A stretch of DNA of 45,537 nucleotides from Myxococcales bacterium (GTDB lineage Bacteria; Myxococcota_A; UBA9042), in the NCBI GenBank assembly GCA_009692465.1, contig SHZD01000018.1, positions 1 through 45,537 on the forward strand, given 5' to 3'. The notes under the pieces are model-generated. The model had not been told where the DNA came from and made no database searches. It saw only the letters and a list, made by a program, of their open reading frames with translations. Positions 39,547 through 45,537 of this stretch are shown here, one piece after another. The translations under genes were made by a program, and so were the position numbers. Positions within the stretch are counted from its first letter, which is position 1. Each line of letters begins with the position of its first letter.

Positions 39547-40763
39547 GCGTGCTCCACGTCGAGCACATCATCGCGGCCAGGACCCGTAGACAGCATCGCT
39601 AAGCGCGCTTCGAGCTGACTCTCTAGGAAGCGCAAGAGCTGTTGGCAACTCGGCGGCAATTCGCCAAAACTGCGCGCCGCAGTTAGATCGGCATCAAATG
39701 CACCGAATTCTTCGTAATGCATCGTGCCGTCGGCGTTTTCTTCCACAGCGACCCGAATCGGCCCCAGCCCGCTGAGCACATCCAGTTTGGTCACCGCGAC
39801 ATGGGTAAAGGCGTTCATCGCAAACGCCCGGCGCAACTGCGGCAAGTCCAGCCACCCGCACCGCCGCGGCCTACCCGTAGTCGCACCATATTCTTGACCT
39901 TTGGTGCGCAACTGCTCGCCTTCAGGGCCGTGCAACTCCGTTGGGAATGGCCCGTTGCCCACCCGGGTCGAATACGCCTTGACGACGCCAATGCGCGTCT
40001 CAAACGGCATATGTACGCCCAGACCGCCCAATGCGCCGGCGACCGTGGTATTGGAGGACGTTACAAACGGATAGGTACCGTGGTCGATATCGAGCAGCAC
40101 CCCTTGGGCGCCTTCAAACAGTGCGCGCAAGTTCTGCTGACGGGCGCGGACCAACACGGGGACCAGGTCGCAAATGTGGTCGTGTAGTTGACGACCAGCG
40201 GCCCGCAAATCGTCCAATACTTGGTCAAAATCGGGCATCGGCGCGTCGCCGTGCAGTGCCTTGGCGGTAGCTCCATGAAATTCCGCTTGAGCGCCCAAAT
40301 TGGCTTCAAAGGCGTCATCGCGCAAGTCGCCGAGCCGGATACCGATGCGCCGTGCCTTGTCGGCATACGCAGGCCCAATGCCCCGACCAGTGGTGCCGAT
40401 CTTGCCGCCTGACAATTGGTCGATTGCCCGGTGATAAGCCGTGACGACGTGAGCGTTTTCGGCCAGCAACAGGCGGTCAGGCCCCACAGTCACGCCGACG
40501 GCGCGCAACCCCGCCATCTCCGAGAGCAGCGAGGCGACGTCGATGACGCAGCCACCGCCGATGATGTTGATGCAGCGTTGCCGCAAGATTCCTGAAGGAA
40601 TCAAGTGCAATACAAACTTGTTGCCCCCGACCCAAATGGTGTGACCGGCATTAGCGCCGCCGCCAAAACGCACGACTAAGTCGGCGTCGTGGGACAACAC
40701 ATCGACAATTTTGCCTTTGCCCTCGTCGCCCCACTGGGCGCCGATGACGATTGTTGCTGGCAT
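39540..40763 (-). CDS. purA: PurA, adenylosuccinate synthetase
   Basis: 407 residues from ATG 40763 (a TTG three codons upstream is less likely). It joins IMP and aspartate with GTP to make adenylosuccinate. The GTP-binding start IVIGAQWGDEGKGKIVD, then GGGANAGHTI, TTGRGIGPAYADKA, FEGAQGVLLDIDHGTYPFVT and GATTGRPRRCGWLD are all present. It is the first gene of the purine operon. The 157 nt upstream (40764-40920) separate it from the acylase gene on the same strand; I see no clear promoter, riboswitch or PUR box there. Confidence 0.95.
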   Translation of the reverse strand: MPATIVIGAQWGDEGKGKIVDVLSHDADLVVRFGGGANAGHTIWVGGNKFVLHLIPSGILRQRCINIIGGGCVIDVASLLSEMAGLRAVGVTVGPDRLLLAENAHVVTAYHRAIDQLSGGKIGTTGRGIGPAYADKARRIGIRLGDLRDDAFEANLGAQAEFHGATAKALHGDAPMPDFDQVLDDLRAAGRQLHDHICDLVPVLVRARQQNLRALFEGAQGVLLDIDHGTYPFVTSSNTTVAGALGGLGVHMPFETRIGVVKAYSTRVGNGPFPTELHGPEGEQLRTKGQEYGATTGRPRRCGWLDLPQLRRAFAMNAFTHVAVTKLDVLSGLGPIRVAVEENADGTMHYEEFGAFDADLTAARSFGELPPSCQQLLRFLESQLEARLAMLSTGPGRDDVLDVEHAW

Positions 40764-40920
40764 GGTGAGCAAACTCGCGGAATGGTTCGGATTAAGTGCG
40801 AATTGCCGCTAGGTACGGGTCTCGCGCGGGCGGCGAACCTTACGCCTGTGCGGCGGCGGCGACAAGCGAACAAGCCCGATTCCAACCGCCGTCGTACCAA
40901 AACTTCACAAAAAGCGCTGG

Positions 40921-43900
40921 CTATTTACACACTTCGCGACCGACGGCACCGGCCACCACGTCATCGACCTCATAGCGGAGCGGCCAAGCGCCGTTGGCCA
41001 ACCACTCCTTGACCTGATCGGCAAAAAACGGACTGTCGGTCAGTCCCGACTGCCCGCCCGGGACAACATTGACCCCAGTGGTTTTGGTCGGCGTCAGCGC
41101 GATCGCCAACCGAAACACGGGGCCTGAACCATAACCGCTGCTAAAAATGCCCCCGGCTGCATCCACCGCAAACGCGTCGCCGCCGCGTGGAAACTGCGTC
41201 AAGCCTGCGCGCGGATCGTTGGGCGGGTACTTGTCGGCCAACGGCAACAGGCTGGGCGTGATCGAAAAGGTCTCCGTCAAGGCGGCGTATTGCTCGTTGC
41301 TGCCCAGAAATTTGGCCAAAATCGAGTCAAAATGGACGCCGTGGCGCAAGCCCCAAATCCACTTGGTCGGATCTGGGCTATTGAATGCATTTTTCGCTGC
41401 CAGAGCGTCGAGCCCCTGCTTGAGGGCCATCACCACCAATTCATCTGCACGTTCAATCGGTTCAGTGCTCAGAATGTCGAAGAAGGCTGACTCCTGGGTA
41501 GCCGAATTCCACGAGGCCATTTTACCCGGATTGTTCGGACCGCGGCCCTGCCACATGAACCACATGGCCCGCGTTCTCGCATCGGCACCCCACGGCTCCC
41601 ACAAATCCAACCCTTCGTCGTCGACGGTCAGCCCCACTGCGGCAGACATCCAGGCGTTGAAAATCGATGTCGCAATGGCATGTTCCACTTCGCCCGCCGC
41701 GACTTTGTGGTAGAACGTCACCACCCCCGACAGAGCCGGCGTGCCCGCGGCCACCCATGCTTGAATGCGGGCCACAGCATCGTCGCGCAAAGTCGGCGTA
41801 ATCGCTTGATACAGGTCGACAGCTCGCTGTTGGTCCGCTGTCAACCCACTTTTGCCCACCAGCGCTTTGATATCGGCGATCGCCTTGACAAAAATCGGTC
41901 CGAAATCGCCGCCGAGCCGACTTTGAATGTGGCCCTGAACCTGCGCCATTTTAGTCACGTCCGCGTTCTTAGCCGCCACCATCGGCTTGAGCGCTTCTGC
42001 AATAGAATCAGCTCGGTAGCCATTGGCCCATGGTCCGCCGATGTAGTAGGGGTCATTGAGCAGGTTGTTGTCGGTCGACAGGTTGCCCGGGTCGTTGTTG
42101 CCGGTGACCACAAAGCCCTGTGGCGGATTGACGGACTGCGGGTAACTATCGAAAGGGACTACGCATTTCGTTGGATCGGCGCTCTGGGACTCGTCGATCG
42201 TGCCATCAGCCAACGTCGGAATAGTAAAGCCGGTGTACAAGGTGCCGTCGATCAACTGCTTGGGATCAGCGCCTTTTTTCCAGGTTCCGTCCGCATCACG
42301 CGGCAGGTGCTTGCGGCAGGGTACCGCCTGATAGCCGGTGTACAGCACGTTGCCCTTGCTGTCGGCCGCGACAATGTTTTGCGAATAGGCCAACAGTTTG
42401 CGCGTGTGATCGCGCAGTTGCCAGACGTCTGCCGAGTGACCAAATCCATCGACGGCCGCAACAATGTTTGGCTTGTCTAATCCAGTGAAGTCAAAGGCGA
42501 TCCCTTCGACAATGCCGTCGGCATTCTCATCCTGGGGCACCACAAAGCCGCCCGCTACTGCGGCGACGGTTTCGCCATATTTTGCTGTGTATTTAGTAGG
42601 TTGCACCGATGGCCCTTCGAAATCAGTGAGCCAGCGACCATCCCACGTCACGTAGCGCAGCCATTTTTCGGTTCTGCCCTTGCTGCCTAGCAGCGGCACA
42701 TTGGCAACTTCGATCGTCTCTTCAACGACTTTGAGTGGTTTATCCACCAGTTTGCCGCCCTCACTAAACCGCGTCGCCACCGGCTTGCCGTCCTTGTCGA
42801 GTACCACCTGATCGCGATACCAGTCGGTGATATCTCCGACCAACTGCGTCTGCGACCACGCTACGCCGCCGTTGGTGCCCACCGCCATTAACGGCAACCC
42901 AGGAATCATCAAGCCTTTTTGATGAGTAGGGCCCCCGCCGAACACCGCAGTGTCGAGGCCAACTTGGTAGAAAAGCGCCGGCACGGACAGTGGCAAGTGA
43001 CCGTCCCCGGCCAGCAAGCCAGCCGATCCAGTTGCGCCCGTACCAGCCACTGCCCACGAATTGGAGCCAAAACCTTGCACGCGGTCATGGCCACTGCGCA
43101 ACTGCCACTGGGCATCGCGAATTTTTTGGCGCTGCGCCAGCGCCGTCGGCAAGGGCTTGGGCGCCCGTTCTTGCAACCACTTAAGCCAGTACGCAACATC
43201 TTTGCCCGGCGGAATCTTGCCCACTTCGGTCTTGGTCACCTGTTTACCGTTCAAATCCAGACCGCTGCCTGCGGCTGACGACACCGGTTTGATCGGCTTG
43301 ACCAGATACTCAATATCAGCGAGCGCGCCTGCCAGTCGCAACTGGGCCAACGGCTTGTCTTTGTACTTGGCTGGCAAGTTGGCGATGGCATTGGTGCGGC
43401 CGATATCGTCGGTTTCGTAGCCCAAGTTGTACACGATCGCCGCCGAGGCGCCGGCCACGCTGCGACGATCCCACTTTTTCATCAATGTTGCGGCGGTGCC
43501 GCCCAAAATGCCCTTGGCGAGTTTGATCTCCGAAGGCTCCGGCATTTTGCCCGCAACTACCAGATCGATATAGGCATTAATGCCTTCGGCAAAACCGTCG
43601 TAGACCTCTAGGAGTTCAGGCGTGAGGCGGTCTTGCACCGCGCCTGCTGTAAAATTGCTGCCGTTGAGACGCGCTTCGACGTCTTGACTCAGGGCGCCAT
43701 CGCCCAAAAGGGCTGAAATTTCACCTAGTCCCAGTCGGCGAGTCAACTCCATTTGAAAGTAACGGTGGCGGGCGAGCACAAATCCAGCGACAACGCTCAA
43801 GTCGCGGCGATTCTTGGCGTAGATGTTGCCGATGTCGCCCTCAGTGCGCACGATTTGCACGGGTTCCTTGAGCGGTAGAGCGAATTGGGCCGTCTCCTTG

Positions 43901-44160
43901 ATCGCCATGATCTGTGCTTGTTTGGCCGCGCTGCCGACAGCGCCTGCCTCCGCGCCGCCAGCATCGCCGCCGTCGGCGGCTGTTGAACTAGCGTCAACTG
44001 CGTCGGTCGGGGTTGCATCGGCGGCCACGGTGGCGTCTGCCGCGACTTTGGCGGCAGGTTTGTCGCCGCATGCCGCTGGGCTTAAAGAGATTGCCGCCAC
44101 GGCACAGTAGGTCGCGTAACGAATACGGTAATTCACTTGCTTTAGTGCGGTGTCGGCCAT
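40921..44160 (-). CDS. Penicillin-acylase-family Ntn hydrolase, lipoprotein
   Basis: 1079 residues from ATG 44160, with GAGGA about 8 nt upstream. The signal peptide ends in a lipobox-like SPAAC followed by an Ala/Asp/Thr-rich linker (ATVAADATPTDAVDASS). Ntn-hydrolase features: alpha-chain helices (ARHRYFQMELTRRLGLGE), the processing site GFGSNSWAVAG with nucleophile Ser366, GGVAWSQTQLVGDITDWY, and VTGNNDPGN, which probably contains the catalytic Asn. The family hydrolyses amides such as penicillins and N-acyl-homoserine lactones; the substrate cannot be told from sequence. The protein is longer than the usual 750-850 residues. It lies upstream of purA on the same strand, so read-through into the purine operon is possible. 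Confidence 0.88.
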   Translation of the reverse strand: MADTALKQVNYRIRYATYCAVAAISLSPAACGDKPAAKVAADATVAADATPTDAVDASSTAADGGDAGGAEAGAVGSAAKQAQIMAIKETAQFALPLKEPVQIVRTEGDIGNIYAKNRRDLSVVAGFVLARHRYFQMELTRRLGLGEISALLGDGALSQDVEARLNGSNFTAGAVQDRLTPELLEVYDGFAEGINAYIDLVVAGKMPEPSEIKLAKGILGGTAATLMKKWDRRSVAGASAAIVYNLGYETDDIGRTNAIANLPAKYKDKPLAQLRLAGALADIEYLVKPIKPVSSAAGSGLDLNGKQVTKTEVGKIPPGKDVAYWLKWLQERAPKPLPTALAQRQKIRDAQWQLRSGHDRVQGFGSNSWAVAGTGATGSAGLLAGDGHLPLSVPALFYQVGLDTAVFGGGPTHQKGLMIPGLPLMAVGTNGGVAWSQTQLVGDITDWYRDQVVLDKDGKPVATRFSEGGKLVDKPLKVVEETIEVANVPLLGSKGRTEKWLRYVTWDGRWLTDFEGPSVQPTKYTAKYGETVAAVAGGFVVPQDENADGIVEGIAFDFTGLDKPNIVAAVDGFGHSADVWQLRDHTRKLLAYSQNIVAADSKGNVLYTGYQAVPCRKHLPRDADGTWKKGADPKQLIDGTLYTGFTIPTLADGTIDESQSADPTKCVVPFDSYPQSVNPPQGFVVTGNNDPGNLSTDNNLLNDPYYIGGPWANGYRADSIAEALKPMVAAKNADVTKMAQVQGHIQSRLGGDFGPIFVKAIADIKALVGKSGLTADQQRAVDLYQAITPTLRDDAVARIQAWVAAGTPALSGVVTFYHKVAAGEVEHAIATSIFNAWMSAAVGLTVDDEGLDLWEPWGADARTRAMWFMWQGRGPNNPGKMASWNSATQESAFFDILSTEPIERADELVVMALKQGLDALAAKNAFNSPDPTKWIWGLRHGVHFDSILAKFLGSNEQYAALTETFSITPSLLPLADKYPPNDPRAGLTQFPRGGDAFAVDAAGGIFSSGYGSGPVFRLAIALTPTKTTGVNVVPGGQSGLTDSPFFADQVKEWLANGAWPLRYEVDDVVAGAVGREVCK

Positions 44161-44239
44161 TGTCGCTTCCTCAGTGCCTGTCGCAGGCGCCGAGTTTGTA
44201 CACGGTTTTGGCAGGCGCGGGTAGTCGAAAAAGTGGCAA

Positions 44240-44536
44240 CTAACGCACCGCAATCAGCGCCCCACAGGCGAGGCCGGCCAAGGCGCCGGCCGGTCCAGCA
44301 GCGAACCAGCCAATGCACAGGCCGGCCATGGCGAAGGCCAATGAGCGTTCTTCCAGGGCTTCGCGCCGCTGTCGGCTTGATCTTGAGCGCAAGCAGTGCG
44401 GGCGCAAGCCGTGGGGACGCAAGCCGTGGGGATGCAAGCAGTGGCGATCCTCCAAATTGAAGTCGATCGCCACCAGGCGGGGCTGATCTGTGGTCAATCG
44501 GCTGGATGCCAGGACGGAAAATAGTGCTGTGGCCAT
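44240..44536 (-). CDS. Small membrane protein with His-Pro-His-Gly repeat
   Basis: 98 residues from ATG 44536, preceded by GGAGG at 9-nt spacing. Residues 30-50 are encoded by a 15-bp tandem repeat (LHPHGLRPHGLRPHCLR). The C-terminus is one long hydrophobic hairpin (FAMAGLCIGWFAAGPAGALA). I recognise no family. The His-rich loop could bind metal, but that is speculation. It lies 79 nt upstream of the acylase start and may share its transcript. Confidence 0.55.
   Translation of the reverse strand: MATALFSVLASSRLTTDQPRLVAIDFNLEDRHCLHPHGLRPHGLRPHCLRSRSSRQRREALEERSLAFAMAGLCIGWFAAGPAGALAGLACGALIAVR
44389..44448 (+). repeat. 15-bp tandem repeat inside the small membrane protein gene
   Basis: Four units of GCAAGCCGTGGGGAC with changes in the first and last. 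It is in frame, so copy-number change would alter the HPHGL repeat without a frameshift. Confidence 0.85.
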
Positions 44537-44586
44537 GACGCGACGCCTCCAAAGTTGGCAGCTGGACAGGTGGCCGCCTGCGACCT

Positions 44587-44615
44587 ATACTAAACATTTG
44601 TTCAGGTGCGCGCAA
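44587..44615 (-). promoter_or_regulatory. Possible promoter of the small membrane protein / acylase genes, with overlapping palindrome
   Basis: On the minus strand TTGCGC (44615-44610), 17-nt spacer, TAGTAT (44592-44587): a moderate sigma-70 match. An imperfect palindrome CTAAACATTTGTTCAG (44590-44605, 6 of 8 positions paired) overlaps the spacer and could be an operator. The rest of the 321-nt gap 44537-44857 holds no gene I support; the lipoprotein frame is open back to 44666 but has no ribosome binding site there. Confidence 0.3.
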
Positions 44616-44857
44616 GTTTTGTTTGAGCATCGGAAACTGAGGCGTTAAACGGATATTATTCAACGATGTTGCGTTACGCGGCGGTTCTGGCCGTATTCCC
44701 TTGCGCTTTTGCTGCGGAAAATGGTGGTATTGAGGTTCGGTTGTCGCTGGGGCGAACGGCGCAACTGTGCAACAACACAATATATTCGCGAAAGGGGCGT
44801 CGGCCATGTTCAAGGCCAATGCGTCCGTCGATCTTGTTTGAGATTTGGGAGGCGTCC

Positions 44858-45537
44858 ATGAAGCAAGGGAATCAGACTGCCAAGTGGGCGTCCACGCAGC
44901 GTGCCGTTGCGGCGCGAATCTTGTCCGTTGTCGTCGCAACTGTTGCATTGGGCTGTGAGGCTGAGGCCCCGCCAGCCGCCGCGGTCGAACCAGCGGATGT
45001 GACCGAGAGCGAGGACGGGGCTCAGGCTGCTACTGATGGCGTCGTGACGGACACAACCGGAGCGGGCGATTCCGCGACACTGGAAGCCAGCGAAGACAGC
45101 GCGGTCGATGGTGATGCCCAGCCAGATGTTCCCGCGGTAACGGATATTGCTCCCCTAGATGTGCCAAGCGTGGATGCCGAGGCGGACGTGGCCACCGTCC
45201 CCGATACTCAGCCTGCCCCAGATGTTGCGCCAACTGCTGAAGTTGCACCGGTTGGCGATGCCATCGTTTCAGGGCCGGACGCTGTTGTGCCGCCAGCCGA
45301 TACAGACTTGCCGCCGCCTGATGTCGCGGTGCCACCTGCCGATGTAGCACTGCCACCTGCCGATGTAGCACTGCCACCTGCCGATGTAGCACTGCCACCT
45401 GCCGATGTAGCACTGCCGCCTGCCGATGTAGCACTGCCGCCTGCCGATGTAGCACTGCCGCCTGCCGATGTAGCACTGCCGCCTGCCGATGTAGCACTGC
45501 CGCCTGCCGATGTAGCACTGCCGCCTGCCGATGTAGC
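44858..45537 (+). CDS. Lipoprotein with Asp/Ala-rich linker and LPPADVA repeats (runs off the window)
   Basis: 226 codons are visible and there is no stop before the window ends. ATG 44858 has GGAGG 5 nt upstream. The signal peptide RILSVVVATVALGC ends in a lipobox. The mature region is low-complexity and acidic (Ala, Asp, Val, Pro), and from residue 151 it becomes a 7-residue repeat, LPPADVA, encoded by a near-perfect 21-bp tandem repeat. It resembles the surface-spacer region of other lipoproteins in this window, so a functional domain probably follows outside. Confidence 0.82.
   Translation, partial: MKQGNQTAKWASTQRAVAARILSVVVATVALGCEAEAPPAAAVEPADVTESEDGAQAATDGVVTDTTGAGDSATLEASEDSAVDGDAQPDVPAVTDIAPLDVPSVDAEADVATVPDTQPAPDVAPTAEVAPVGDAIVSGPDAVVPPADTDLPPPDVAVPPADVALPPADVALPPADVALPPADVALPPADVALPPADVALPPADVALPPADVALPPADVALPPADV
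45308..45537 (+). repeat. 21-bp in-frame tandem repeat, about 11 units, open-ended
   Basis: Units of CTGCC(A/G)CCTGCCGATGTAGC plus A, each coding LPPADVA. The first two units are diverged. Early exact units carry CCA and later ones CCG, a sign of recent block duplication. The array continues past the window end. Confidence 0.95.

Noticed and set aside
40764-40920. Purine riboswitch or PUR box upstream of purA
   Set aside because: I looked for the paired-loop core of purine riboswitches and for PurR-type palindromes and found neither.
44142-44948. Long minus-strand frame of 268 codons
   Set aside because: It overlaps the acylase start, the small membrane gene and the lipoprotein start in other frames; Arg/Pro/Gln-rich with no features.
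45030-45518. Minus-strand frame made of VLHRQAA repeats
   Set aside because: It is the reverse reading of the 21-bp tandem repeat that encodes LPPADVA in the lipoprotein.
1-45537. tRNA or rRNA genes
   Set aside because: No T-loop plus acceptor-stem combination or rRNA-like block was seen on either strand.

Overview
This is a gene-dense, high-GC bacterial window that looks like chromosome from a Myxococcota-type (deltaproteobacterial) or related uncultured lineage. That placement is an inference from several traits: a MYXO-CTERM-like C-terminal tail (GCGC, one membrane helix, RRRR) on an exported amidase; several lipoproteins whose lipobox cysteine is followed by Ala/Asp-rich linkers; a eukaryotic-like Ser/Thr kinase with an HRDVTPAN catalytic loop; and outer-membrane proteins. 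I saw no phage, plasmid, transposase, CRISPR, tRNA or rRNA gene.

Layout. 1-2.4 kb: the end of a membrane protein, then a 5'-truncated patatin-like membrane phospholipase that begins exactly where a dispersed hairpin repeat ends. 2.4-5.2 kb (minus): an SxtJ-like membrane protein, a NodU/CmcH/TobZ-type carbamoyltransferase and a DUF5989 mini-protein, an operon whose last gap has been filled by repeats. 5.7-12 kb: a pentapeptide-repeat protein diverges from a Ser/Thr kinase, which is translationally coupled to a cytochrome c maturation cluster (CcmI-like, exported protein, CcmA, CcmB, CcmC, CcmD-like, 50-residue membrane protein). 12.2-18.3 kb: two unrecognised proteins, a FadL/OmpP1-type porin, a strongly folded ~100-nt element and a Cys-rich lipoprotein. 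18.4-26.6 kb: a MobA-FdhD fusion, a large exported amidase, and a convergent PHP-domain lipoprotein.

26.9-40.8 kb (minus) is the centrepiece: nine tightly packed or overlapping genes in the order purA-purM-purL-purQ-purH-[purC-purE]-purB-[purD-purN]-purF. They encode every step from PRPP to IMP plus both steps from IMP to AMP. Two members are fusions. One joins a SAICAR synthetase to a class II (animal PAICS/Treponema-type) AIR carboxylase, which fits the absence of purK; the other joins PurD to PurN. 40.9-45.5 kb: a penicillin-acylase-family lipoprotein, a small membrane protein, and a lipoprotein with an LPPADVA repeat that runs off the window.

Between genes lie at least three families of non-coding, hairpin-forming dispersed repeats (called A, B and C here; 3, 2 and 6 copies) and several unrelated short tandem arrays. 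Family C is the most unusual. A conserved core is preceded by a hairpin whose arms differ in sequence from copy to copy yet stay self-complementary, and the copies lie downstream of genes in the direction of transcription. Two repeats appear to sit inside tandem arrays, one repeat overlaps a signal-peptide coding region, and one abuts a gene truncation, so these elements have probably moved and reshaped genes here.
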